Below are positions 54,072 to 61,575 of a stretch of 64,000 bases of DNA, piece by piece. The notes under the pieces are model-generated. The model ran no database searches and was not told where the DNA came from. It worked only from the letters and a program-made list of their open reading frames with translations. The stretch comes from Rickettsia endosymbiont of Ceutorhynchus obstrictus (GTDB lineage Bacteria > Pseudomonadota > Alphaproteobacteria > Rickettsiales > Rickettsiaceae). The stretch spans positions 124,001 through 188,000 of the forward strand of contig NZ_OZ032162.1 of assembly GCF_964026565.1 (NCBI RefSeq), given 5' to 3'. The translations under genes were made by a program, and so were the position numbers. Each line of letters opens with the position of its first letter. Within the stretch, counting starts at the first letter, position 1.

Positions 54072-55079
54072 ATGACTGACTTACATAAACAACAAATTTT
54101 TAATAAAATCCAAAATATTATATTTAAAGACGGCACTAACTTAACCGATATTATATCAAATATAATTATTAAAGATCAAAATATAGGTTTTTCAATTGAT
54201 ATCTCTGAACAAAATCAAGAAGAAGCGCAGGAAATAAAAGTTAAGGCGATAGATAAACTTAGGGAAATTGCCGGTATCGGCAAAATAACAATTATTTTTA
54301 CTAGTAGCAAAAGCCTGGATAAAAAACCTCAAAATATAAAAAATTCTCCGCAAAAAGCCAAATATTTTATAGAGAATGTAAAAAAAGTAATATTAGTTGC
54401 TTCCGGCAAAGGCGGAGTCGGTAAATCTACCGTTGCTGCCTTAATTGCCGAGCAATTAAACAAGGAAGGGCATCGAGTCGGTATAGTCGATGCGGATATT
54501 TACGGTCCGTCAATTCCGCAGATATTCGGTATTAATGAGGTGCCGCAAACAATCAATGAGCGAATAATTCCTTTAATATCGCGTAATATTCAAATTATCT
54601 CTATCGGCTTTTTTGTTAAAGATTATTCCGCAATTATTTGGCGCGGACCGATGGCTAGCAAAACTATCTATCAATTATTATCCGTAACTAAATGGGATAA
54701 TCTCGATTATTTAATTATTGATATGCCCCCCGGTACCGGTGATATTCATTTGAGTATTTTAGAAAATTATCACTTAAATGGTGTTATAATTGTCACTACT
54801 CCGCAAAAAATGTCGCAAATAGATGTAATTCGTTCTATTGATTTATATCGGAAGTTGAGCCTATCTATTATGGGTATTATTGAAAATATGAGTTACTTAA
54901 TCGATTCACCTTCAGGAAAAATTTTAAATATATTTAACGGTAATAGTGGTAAATATTTCTCAGAGAAATATAATATACCTTTAATCCATAAAATACCGAT
55001 TATGCCGGAATTGGCAAATGCCTGCGATAAGGGTATAAGCCTTGCTAACATAATAAATTTACCTGGACTTCATTTGTAA
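54072..55079 (+). CDS. mrp: Fe-S cluster carrier ATPase Mrp/ApbC
   Basis: 335 aa. A reduced MIP18-type domain fills residues 1-85, then a MinD/Mrp P-loop domain. Walker A is VASGKGGVGKSTVAALIAEQ (about 113-132), A-prime is VDADIYGPSIPQIFG, and LIIDMPPGTGDIHLSI is Walker B. No CxxC pair near the C-terminus is visible (the usual place reads YLIDSPSG), as in several bacterial Mrp proteins that lack it. It loads or carries Fe-S clusters. Divergent from hflK, with 60 bp before the next gene. Confidence 0.9.
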   Translation: MTDLHKQQIFNKIQNIIFKDGTNLTDIISNIIIKDQNIGFSIDISEQNQEEAQEIKVKAIDKLREIAGIGKITIIFTSSKSLDKKPQNIKNSPQKAKYFIENVKKVILVASGKGGVGKSTVAALIAEQLNKEGHRVGIVDADIYGPSIPQIFGINEVPQTINERIIPLISRNIQIISIGFFVKDYSAIIWRGPMASKTIYQLLSVTKWDNLDYLIIDMPPGTGDIHLSILENYHLNGVIIVTTPQKMSQIDVIRSIDLYRKLSLSIMGIIENMSYLIDSPSGKILNIFNGNSGKYFSEKYNIPLIHKIPIMPELANACDKGISLANIINLPGLHL

Positions 55080-55139
55080 ATTATTAGCCATGCAACAATA
55101 CCGGAAGCCACGGTATAACAACTCTTCAGGATTTAGTAT

Positions 55140-56144
55140 ATGACTATGAAAAATATAAATATTTGGGTACTCGGTGATAATAGAGCGGGTAATACGAATC
55201 AAGCTATAGCCCTAGCGGAAGAACTAGGAGAGAAATATGAATTAATAGAGTTAAAATATAATTATTTTAGCAAATTACCGAATTATTTTCTTCAAGGGCG
55301 ACCTATCCATATCAAAAATAAATTATTACGATCTTTAGAAGCAAAACCGTTCCCCGATATAATAATTACTGCCGGAAGAAGGACGGCAGCGCTGGCGCTT
55401 TATTTAAAGAGAAAGTCTAATAATAAAATAAAGCTGATTCAAATAATGCAGCCGGCTGTTACTTACGATGAATTTGATACCGTAATCTTGCCGTATCATG
55501 ATACTCTAATGCAAGAATCCACAAATGTTATAAGGTTCACGGGAGCACTTACCGGCGTTTTGCCGAAACTACCTCTTGCCGCTGAGGAGTTACATAAAAA
55601 TTATCCTCAGCTTGAAAAATTTATAGCCGTTATTATCGGTGGAGGTAATAAATATTATAAATTTAGTGATGAGGATGCTTTTCTATTATCATCGTTATTA
55701 TTTAGGGTAAATCATGTTCGGAAGCTACCTTTTTTTATTAGTTTTAGTAGACGTACGCCAAACACGGTCAAACTGATTATTAAAAGCTTGATGCCTGACT
55801 CTACAATTATTTACGATCCTAAGGAGAACGATAACTTAAACAATAAAGATAACTTAAGCAATAAATTTAATCCGTATTTAGGTATGCTCTCTCAAGCGAC
55901 CTATATAGTTTCTACTGCCGATTCGATTTCAATGTGCAGCGATGCAGTAGCTAGCGGCAACCCTCTTTATATATTTTGTCCTCCTAGCTTTAAAGCTCCA
56001 AAACATCAAGCTTTTATCGACCAATTGGTAGAGCAAAAAATAGCAAAAATTTTTGATAAATTTACTACCTCGCTAGAAAAATATAATTACACTCCTCTGA
56101 ATGAAGTTAAAAAAGTAGCAGAGATTATTAAGAAGAAATTTTAG
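55140..56144 (+). CDS. ELM1-like/DUF1022 protein (mitochondrial fission ELM1 family)
   Basis: 334 aa. Opens with IWVLGDNRAGNTNQAIALAEELG, the ELM1/DUF1022 N-terminus. PDIIITAGRRTAALALYLKR, FDTVILPYHD and VIIGGGNKYYKFSDEDAFLL follow, and TADSISMCSDAVASGNPLYIF near the C-terminus resembles nucleotide-sugar-binding GT-B enzymes. The bacterial role is uncertain; many lie in lipid A or envelope loci. In plants ELM1 recruits the fission dynamin. The start at 55140 lies just after a short repeat fragment. Confidence 0.82.
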   Translation: MTMKNINIWVLGDNRAGNTNQAIALAEELGEKYELIELKYNYFSKLPNYFLQGRPIHIKNKLLRSLEAKPFPDIIITAGRRTAALALYLKRKSNNKIKLIQIMQPAVTYDEFDTVILPYHDTLMQESTNVIRFTGALTGVLPKLPLAAEELHKNYPQLEKFIAVIIGGGNKYYKFSDEDAFLLSSLLFRVNHVRKLPFFISFSRRTPNTVKLIIKSLMPDSTIIYDPKENDNLNNKDNLSNKFNPYLGMLSQATYIVSTADSISMCSDAVASGNPLYIFCPPSFKAPKHQAFIDQLVEQKIAKIFDKFTTSLEKYNYTPLNEVKKVAEIIKKKF

Positions 56145-56183
56145 GATTAAAGATATTGGAAGGTATAGTTAGTTTAGCTGTAC

Positions 56184-56303
56184 AGCGTCATCGCTTGATA
56201 CAAGCAAATTTTTCGACATTCGCCTGTACTCACCTACTCTAGTACGGTAGCTTAGCTCGTCTTTAAATTTATCTTATCTGAAGCTTTCTGAATTTAGCCG
56301 TAT
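56184..56303. repeat. RPE-1-type palindromic element, copy 3
   Basis: Shares GCTTGATACAAGC, TTCGCCTGTACTCAC, CTCTAGTACGGTAGCTTAGC and TTTCTGAATTTAGCCGTA with the other copies; lacks about 8 bp near its left end. Confidence 0.78.
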
Positions 56304-56444
56304 TGCCCGCCCTGCATCGGCATAAACGCCTTCGGCTTTGTTGCATGGCTCAATATTTTTGCAAAGCAATTCGGTGTCATGCCGTGGCTTGACCACGGCA
56401 TCCAGTCAGGCTTTTTAATTTTTTCTGGATACCGTGGTCAAGCC

Positions 56445-56628
56445 CACTAGTGTACGAACGTTTAAATAAAGAGGTAAAAATTCTGTCATTCCGTGGCTAC
56501 GACCACGGAATCCAGCTTATAATATCATAAAAAGATTCTAAAATAAGTCTAATATGGCTTTATTTTCCTGGATGCCGTGATCAAGTCACGGCATGACACA
56601 GCCTTTTTTCAACGTTCGTACAGTAGTG
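56445..56628. mobile_element. 184-bp MITE-like element, copy 3
   Basis: Ends CACTAGTGTACGAACGTT and AACGTTCGTACAGTAGTG, exact 9-bp duplications GGTCAAGCC at 56436-56444 and 56629-56637. Inverted relative to copies 1 and 2. Confidence 0.9.
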
Positions 56629-56808
56629 GGTCAAGCCACGGTATGACAAGTTTTAAGCGATTTTAACCATCCATGCAACAACGCCTCCAGTCGCTCGCAA
56701 TGACGAATCTTTGAAGCCGCCTTTACCCTTGATTATTTAGCTTTTGAACCGAATTTATGGTAAGTTCTTATTCTAAATTCGCGTTAACACGCTCAAAATC
56801 AATCGACT

Positions 56809-57432
56809 CTAATCACCTATTACATAACCCAAGGAAGTTAAAGCATTTACCGTTTCAAATAGAGGCAGCCCCATGACATTTGAGTAAGAGCCTGAAATAA
56901 ATGGAATAAAAGCTTCCGCATAGCCGGAAATTCCGCATCCGCCTGACTTATTTAATCCTTCATTAAGTGAACAGTAAAAGTCAATTTCTTGCCGGCTTAA
57001 TCTTTTAAATTTAACGATTGTTTGAGCTATTTTTTGTCTTACCGTCGTTTGATTGTGGTGTTTTTTAATAACACACAAACCGGTATAAACACGGTGACGT
57101 CTTCCTGATAATATATTAAGGCAATCTTTTATTTCTTCATGGGTAGCGGCTTTCGGTAATAATTTTCTACCGGCTACAACGACGGTATCCGCTGCTATAA
57201 TAATAGCCGGTTCTTCTATTTGCGAAGCAATTTTTACGGCTTTTTCTTTCGCAAGTCTGATAGCTAAATGATTTGGTAATTCACGCAAACGCGGCGATTC
57301 ATCAATATCGGCAGGTAAAATTTGAGTTGGAACAATTTTTAATCTTTTTAGTAACTCAAGCCTAGCAGGTGACTGAGACGCTAATATGATGGGCAAATTA
57401 TGCCGCTCGTCTTTCAAGAATCGGTCTTTCAT
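56809..57432 (-). CDS. maf: Maf nucleotide pyrophosphatase, with repeat-derived start
   Basis: 207 aa. The family begins at LPIILASQSPARLELLKRL. AADTVVVAGRKLLPKA, LNILSGRRHRVYTGL and CGISGYAEAFIPFISGSYSNVMGLPL are the further motifs of this dNTP/modified-nucleotide pyrophosphatase. The only ATG (57432) and the first 12 residues (MKDRFLKDERHN) come from a TTCTTGAAAGACGAGC-type repeat. A GTG at 57474 would lie wholly inside it. The repeat has therefore replaced the native start. The 3' end is free of overlaps. Confidence 0.88.
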   Translation of the reverse strand: MKDRFLKDERHNLPIILASQSPARLELLKRLKIVPTQILPADIDESPRLRELPNHLAIRLAKEKAVKIASQIEEPAIIIAADTVVVAGRKLLPKAATHEEIKDCLNILSGRRHRVYTGLCVIKKHHNQTTVRQKIAQTIVKFKRLSRQEIDFYCSLNEGLNKSGGCGISGYAEAFIPFISGSYSNVMGLPLFETVNALTSLGYVIGD

Positions 57433-57550
57433 TTTATCAGGGATTCGCCCATTAAAGTTATTATATTTTGGCACTTATTAAGTATAAGCTGCGCTTGCTC
57501 ACCCCTGCCAATAAAATCCAATTCTCGGAATACTTCACGCATATGCATAT
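57410..57550. repeat. Palindromic repeat, TTCTTGAAAGACGAGC-type, fused to maf start
   Basis: Minus strand: GTGAAGTATTCCGAGAATTG, GGATTTTATTGGCAGGGGTG, AGCGCAGCTTATACTTAATA, GATAAAATGAAAGACCGATT, CTTGAAAGACGAGCGGCATAA. Same order as the copies by prmA and ndk. Confidence 0.78.
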
Positions 57551-57580
57551 TTTTTGTGCGGTAGATAATTAATTAACGCG

Positions 57581-57620
57581 AACTATGGATAAGTTTTAGC
57601 TTAAAAACTTATCCATAGTT
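57581..57620. repeat. AACTATGGATAAG-type palindrome, copy 3
   Basis: AACTATGGATAAG and CTTATCCATAGTT around TTTTAGCTTAAAAA, 4 bp beyond the infA stop; by position it could end the infA transcript, but no T-run is clear. Confidence 0.78.
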
Positions 57621-57624
57621 GGAG

Positions 57625-57840
57625 TTAATTACGATGAATTACTCGACCTTTAGTTAAATCGTACGGAGTCATTTCAACGGTAACCTTGTCTCCTACTAAT
57701 ATTCTAATACGATTTTTACGCATTCTACCGGAGGTATGAGCAATAATTAAATGATCGTTTTCTAGCTTTACCCTAAAAGTTGCATTAGGTAAAAGTTCAA
57801 GCACGACTCCCGCAAACTGGATTAGATCTTCTTTTGACAT
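57625..57840 (-). CDS. infA: Translation initiation factor IF-1
   Basis: 71 aa, the normal length, single S1/OB fold. SKEDLIQFAGVVLELLPNATFRVKLEN, HTSGRMRKNRIRILVGDKV and EMTPYDLTKGRVIHR are the complete family sequence. It binds the 30S A site at initiation. Upstream of maf on the same strand, separated by a repeat. Confidence 0.97.
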   Translation of the reverse strand: MSKEDLIQFAGVVLELLPNATFRVKLENDHLIIAHTSGRMRKNRIRILVGDKVTVEMTPYDLTKGRVIHRN

Positions 57841-57946
57841 TTATATTTACAAATATGTTTAAAAGCTGCCGCTATTTTATTTTTCAATAGTGGTTTGGCG
57901 TTACGTTATGTTATAGGTATACTTCACGTATATATATAATAATTTT

Positions 57947-58861
57947 TCAACCTTGTCTAGGTAATTCGGAAGCGGGTAGGTCGTATTTCAGTTTAATCTT
58001 AACTTGTTTTAAAGTTCTAGGATTTGCATCAATGACTTCAATTTCAATATTATTCGAGATGTTTATTTTAGTGCCGATTGACGGAACATTACCGATTTTT
58101 GTAAGTACCAAACCCCCTATCGTATCAAATTCATCATCATCTTCTTTTAATTTTTCGCCGATTAATTTTTCTAATACTTCTACTTCTACACGAGCATTTG
58201 AGATAATCGTGTTATTATCAATAATCTCAAAATTATCGCTGTCTAATTGCTTATCGTGTTCATCGTCTATTCTGCCTACTATCGCTTCCATAATATCCTC
58301 AATAGTCACCATTCCGTCAGTACCGCCATATTCGTCTATAACTATTGCTATATGAGTCCGCTCTCTTCGCATTTTAGCAAGCAGATCAATTAACTTTATG
58401 GAAGGTGCAGCAATTATATGTTTACGAATTAGTTTTTTTAACTGAAAATTTTGTTTAGTAACTACTAATGCTTTAAATAAATCTTTGATATGAATAAAGC
58501 CGACTATATTATCTAAAGTTCCGTCATATATGAGTGTTCTGGTATGAGGAACTTTCGTTTTAATAATCTTACTTAATTCTTCTAAATTTATAGTTAGCTT
58601 TATTGCGGCAATGTCTGATCTCGGAATCATTATATCTTCAACGGTTTTACCTTCTAATTTTAAAAGATTAGTTAAAATATTACGTTCGTCTAGTGTCATT
58701 TTTCGACTATTAACTCTAAGCTGTTTAATAGTAATAGAAAAATCATCTTTTATTTTTGCTCTACCGATTATCCTAGCGAGAAGATTTACAAAGAAAGATT
58801 TAATAGGTAATAGCAATTTTTTTGAATTAGAAATAATTCTATGATTTAATTTATTAGTCAT
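57947..58861 (-). CDS. CBS-domain protein of the CorC/HlyC family
   Basis: 304 aa without membrane domain. VEDIMIPRSDIAAIKLTINLEEL starts the first CBS domain; GFIHIKDLFKAL and THIAIVIDEYGGTDGMVTIEDIMEAIVG end the CBS pair. A C-terminal CorC/HlyC domain has TIGGLVLTKIGNVPSIGTKI. In Enterobacteria CorC affects Mg/Co efflux; in Rickettsia the homologue was named TlyC and reported as haemolytic, which I cannot judge from sequence. ybeY lies upstream on the same strand, the usual ybeY-corC order, 177 bp apart because of a repeat. Confidence 0.87.
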   Translation of the reverse strand: MTNKLNHRIISNSKKLLLPIKSFFVNLLARIIGRAKIKDDFSITIKQLRVNSRKMTLDERNILTNLLKLEGKTVEDIMIPRSDIAAIKLTINLEELSKIIKTKVPHTRTLIYDGTLDNIVGFIHIKDLFKALVVTKQNFQLKKLIRKHIIAAPSIKLIDLLAKMRRERTHIAIVIDEYGGTDGMVTIEDIMEAIVGRIDDEHDKQLDSDNFEIIDNNTIISNARVEVEVLEKLIGEKLKEDDDEFDTIGGLVLTKIGNVPSIGTKINISNNIEIEVIDANPRTLKQVKIKLKYDLPASELPRQG

Positions 58862-58885
58862 AAGAATCTTCTTTTTTTGAAGGTT

Positions 58886-59015
58886 TATACCAACTTCCGA
58901 AATTAATCATACAGAAGCGGTTTTGAATTAAACTCGCCTCCTTACCTATTAATATAGACTGCGGACACTCGCAAATTAAATCACTCCTGTACAATTTAAT
59001 TTGGGAATCGGTATT
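58886..59015. repeat. Palindromic repeat ending in AATTTGGGAATCGGTATT
   Basis: Second copy of the family found before mnmG: CATACAGAAGCGGTTTTG, CTCGCCTCCTTACCTATTAA, CGCAAATTAAATCACTCC, CAATTTAATTTGGGAATCGG. It separates ybeY from corC. Confidence 0.7.
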
Positions 59016-59038
59016 AAACATAATGTTTTTTTATTTGA

Positions 59039-59710
59039 TTAATAAGGTGAAGAAATATTGAAATAATTTAATATTTTAATTTCTAAATTTTCCATAATAT
59101 TCGCTTCTTCGTCATTTTGATGGTCAAATCCTATTAAATGTAGAATACTATGTATTAAAAGATGAATAAAATGATTTTCAAAAGTTTTTTTTTGCTCTAG
59201 CGCTTCCGTGTAAATTACTTCATAACCAAATGCTATATCGCCTAAATACATATAAGGAAGATTTGCCGGAAATTCAAGTATAGCGTCATTCATAAAGCTT
59301 GATACAAGCGAATTTTTCTGGATTCGCCTGTGCTCACGTACTCTAGTACGGTAGCTTAGCTCACCATTAAATTCATCTTGTCTAAATCTTTCTGAATTTA
59401 GCTGTATGTCTTTCCGTAGAGTAAGTTTTTCATTTACCGGCTCATTTAAACGTAAGTCCCGCCAATCTAATTCTTCATTTGGAAAGGAAAGAACATTAGT
59501 AGCTTTCTCTATATTGCGAAATTGTGTATTTAAGTCTGCCATCCTTGAATTATCCGTTAATAAGATTGATAATTCAATTTGTTTTATGTTAGCAAAATCA
59601 TCAAATCGCCGTAACACGTTTTGAATAATTTTTTTTATTAAAAACTTGTTAATTAACTTGTGTCCTTGCCATTCCTTATAATTTTTTATGAGTTCTATAT
59701 TAATTATCAT
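59039..59710 (-). CDS. ybeY: Endoribonuclease YbeY with an in-frame RPE-1-type insertion
   Basis: 223 aa, about 45 longer than related proteins. The conserved parts are ISLL-type TDNSRMADLNTQFRN (52-66), TNVLSFP (71-77) and the zinc site HLLIHSILHLIGFDH with H187, H191 and H197. Between the first two and YLGDIAFGYEVI, residues about 101-144 (DIQLNSERFRQDEF, ELSYRTRVREHRR) are encoded by a palindromic element at 59281-59408. The frame is kept and the catalytic site is intact, so the protein may fold with a surface loop. YbeY matures 16S rRNA 3' ends and polices ribosomes. Confidence 0.88.
   Translation of the reverse strand: MIINIELIKNYKEWQGHKLINKFLIKKIIQNVLRRFDDFANIKQIELSILLTDNSRMADLNTQFRNIEKATNVLSFPNEELDWRDLRLNEPVNEKLTLRKDIQLNSERFRQDEFNGELSYRTRVREHRRIQKNSLVSSFMNDAILEFPANLPYMYLGDIAFGYEVIYTEALEQKKTFENHFIHLLIHSILHLIGFDHQNDEEANIMENLEIKILNYFNISSPY
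59281..59408. repeat. RPE-1-type palindromic element inside ybeY, copy 4
   Basis: 128 bp, nearly the same as 47994-48120. The phase is such that it adds about 43 codons without stop on the minus strand. Confidence 0.87.
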
Positions 59711-60084
59711 GTAATATACTTAAATATAACCTGAAGAGTTGCGGTTTATGTCATGCCCGCGTAGCAATGCCGGCGGCGTTGTTGCATGGCTCGATAAAAG
59801 CAGCAGTATATCATTCCTAGCTCAGCATTGTTGCGTGGATCGGAAATTAATAAAAATCCCTCATGGCGAAGCCGCGGAGTGGCTGTGGCCATTCAGGCTA
59901 TCCCGAATATATGAGGGATTTAATTAGAATATTAAACAAATTTAGTATAAAAATATGTTTATACTTAGATAGCCACGACGCCAAGAGGCGCCTCGCCATG
60001 ACGTTTTGGGTATCCACGCAACAATTCTTCTTCGCAATGAGAGGTTTTTTAGCTATCCACAAAGCAATACTGTACGAGGCAACA
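59711..60084. repeat. Repeat cluster upstream of ybeY
   Basis: GGCGTTGTTGCATGGCTCG (about 59774), GCATTGTTGCGTGGATC (about 59825), copy 7 of the 143-149 bp repeat (59859-60003), GGTATCCACGCAACAATTC. The rest is AT-rich. No gene seen. Confidence 0.78.
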
Positions 60085-60339
60085 TTAAAAATTTTGTAGT
60101 ATAGGTAAAAGATATTTATAAGTTAAATAAGCGCATGTTAAACCGAGTGTGGTGCCGATTACTATTACGCGAAATTTTGAAGGGCTGAAAATTAAAACGG
60201 CGATAACAACTATAATTGCTATTTTTTCCCAGTCGGCTGTAGTATAAGGTCGGTTACTTGCAGCGTAAGCATTACTGCTACTTAAGAGAGTGAACAGAAC
60301 ACCGATAAACGGTATATTTTTAAGTAAAATTTTAAACAT
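60085..60339 (-). CDS. Small exported/membrane protein following mlaF
   Basis: 84 aa from ATG 60339, preceded by TTGAGGTTGATT (good ribosome binding site); a TTG at 60351 is less likely. Residues 1-26 form a signal peptide (FIGVLFTLLSSSNAYAA), then YTTADWEKIAIIVVIAVLIF and RVIVIGTTLGLTCAYLTYKYLL form two hydrophobic helices. The size and layout recall TrbC/VirB2-like pilins, but I see no specific motif, so I leave it unnamed. It overlaps mlaF by 8 nt, so it is co-translated with the Mla transporter genes. Confidence 0.6.
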   Translation of the reverse strand: MFKILLKNIPFIGVLFTLLSSSNAYAASNRPYTTADWEKIAIIVVIAVLIFSPSKFRVIVIGTTLGLTCAYLTYKYLLPILQNF

Positions 60340-61096
60340 AATCAACCTCAATAGGGCCGGTAGTCGAACCGGTAATAAATTGTTTAAGGTAAGGATTGTC
60401 GTTATCGGTCATTTCGTTTTTTGTTCCATACCACATAATTTTTCCTTGATAAATCATCGCTACTTCCTTGGCTATTTTCTCGGCGCTAACCATATCATGA
60501 GTTATGGTAACGGTAGTTGCACCTAACTCCTCTTGAATTTTAATAATTAATTCATTAATGATATTAGCCATTATAGGATCAAGCCCCGTGGTCGGTTCAT
60601 CTAAAAAAAGAATTGACGGGGTGCTGCAAATTGCTCTCGCAAGCGCTACTCTTTTCTGCATACCGCCTGATAATTCTGAAGGGTAAAGAGCAAGTATTCT
60701 AGAAGATAATCCAACGGATTCAAGTTTAGATGCCGCTAATTCATTTTTTTCTTTTTTAGATAATTTTTTAGTAAAAAAAGTAATATTATCTTGTACGGTT
60801 AAAGAATCAAAAAGAGCTCCTCCTTGGAATAAAAAGCCGATAGTTTCCATAATATCAAATCTTTTACTATCAGAGATATTGGTGGTGTCTACTCCATCAA
60901 TAGAAATCTTGCCGCTATCCGGTTTGAGTAATCCTACTATAGCTTTTATTAACACCGATTTACCCGTACCCGACCCGCCGAGAATTACTAAAGAACTGCC
61001 TTTTTTTACGTCTAAATCTATTCCGTCAAGTACTTTATGACCGGAAAAAGATTTATGCAAAGAGCGAATTTTAATTTTTAATGTTTCTTCTGTCAT
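60332..61096 (-). CDS. mlaF: Lipid-asymmetry ABC transporter ATPase MlaF
   Basis: 254 aa from ATG 61096 (MTEETLKIKIRSL). An upstream in-frame ATG at 61141 lies in repeat sequence and is not preferred. Walker A is GGSGTGKSVL, signature LSGGMQKRVALARAI, Walker B ILFLDEPTTGLDPI, switch TITHDM. With MlaE it moves phospholipids between the membranes to keep outer-membrane asymmetry. mlaE lies upstream on the same strand but 480 bp away because of repeats. A small membrane protein overlaps its end. Confidence 0.92.
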   Translation of the reverse strand: MTEETLKIKIRSLHKSFSGHKVLDGIDLDVKKGSSLVILGGSGTGKSVLIKAIVGLLKPDSGKISIDGVDTTNISDSKRFDIMETIGFLFQGGALFDSLTVQDNITFFTKKLSKKEKNELAASKLESVGLSSRILALYPSELSGGMQKRVALARAICSTPSILFLDEPTTGLDPIMANIINELIIKIQEELGATTVTITHDMVSAEKIAKEVAMIYQGKIMWYGTKNEMTDNDNPYLKQFITGSTTGPIEVDYV

Positions 61097-61575
61097 TGCT
61101 TTTGTACGATTAATTTGGGAATTGAGATAGTTCAACGTCATTGCAAGGAGGCAATGCCCGCGTGGATCGAAAACTCTACGTCATTGGGCGTTGTTGCATG
61201 GCTAATAATTTACTGTATTATGGTTATTATAAGTATGGTGTCATACCGAGGCTTGACCCACTACTGTACGAACGTTTAAATAAAGAGGTAAAAATTCTGT
61301 CATTCCGTGGCTACGACCACGGAATCCAGCTTATAATATCATAAAAAGATTCTAAAATAAGTCTAATATGGCTTTATTTTCCTGGATGCCGTGATCAAGT
61401 CACGGCATGACACAGCCTTTTTTCAACGTTCGTACAGTAGTGGGCTTGACCACGGCATGACATCGCGGTACTTTTAAAGAATACCCAAAATATAGCAATT
61501 TTCGATCCATGCAACAAAGCCAACTCCTCCTCGCAATGACGACTCACGTTTTCCTCTTCATTTACTAGCAGCACA
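61097..61575. repeat. Repeat cluster splitting mlaE from mlaF
   Basis: Fragment ATTAATTTGGGAATTGAGATA (about 61108-61130), a CGTCATTGCAAGGAGGC arm, GGGCGTTGTTGCATGGCTAA (about 61186), a TCATACCGAGGCTTGACC half palindrome interrupted by the 184-bp element, and GATCCATGCAACAAAGCC (about 61504). No gene seen. Confidence 0.78.
61259..61442. mobile_element. 184-bp MITE-like element, copy 4
   Basis: Ends CACTACTGTACGAACGTT and AACGTTCGTACAGTAGTG, exact 9-bp duplications GGCTTGACC at 61250-61258 and 61443-61451 (the complement of the GGTCAAGCC site used by copies 2 and 3). Confidence 0.9.

Larger units (their letters stand above)
56145..56808. repeat. 664-bp repeat cluster between the ELM1-like gene and maf
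   Basis: RPE-1-type copy 3 (56184-56303), GGCTTTGTTGCATGGCTC (about 56333), a TGTCATGCCGTGGCTTGACC palindrome carrying the 184-bp element at 56445-56628, CCATCCATGCAACAACGCC (about 56668) and CAGTCGCTCGCAATGACG. Bases 56720-56808 are unique. No gene seen. Confidence 0.8.

Noticed and set aside
60085..60339. VirB2/TrbC pilin
   Set aside because: Size and two helices fit, but no sequence motif and no vir genes next to it; left unnamed.
61097..61141. N-terminal extension of MlaF
   Set aside because: The earlier ATG is within GTCATTGCAAGGAGG repeat sequence and the next residues come from an AATTTGGGAATT repeat end; MTEETLKIKIRSLHKSF is the natural start.
4222..61575. CRISPR arrays, suggested by the many repeated blocks
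   Set aside because: The repeats are palindromic, 40-200 bp, irregularly spaced and dispersed, with no constant spacer length and no cas genes.
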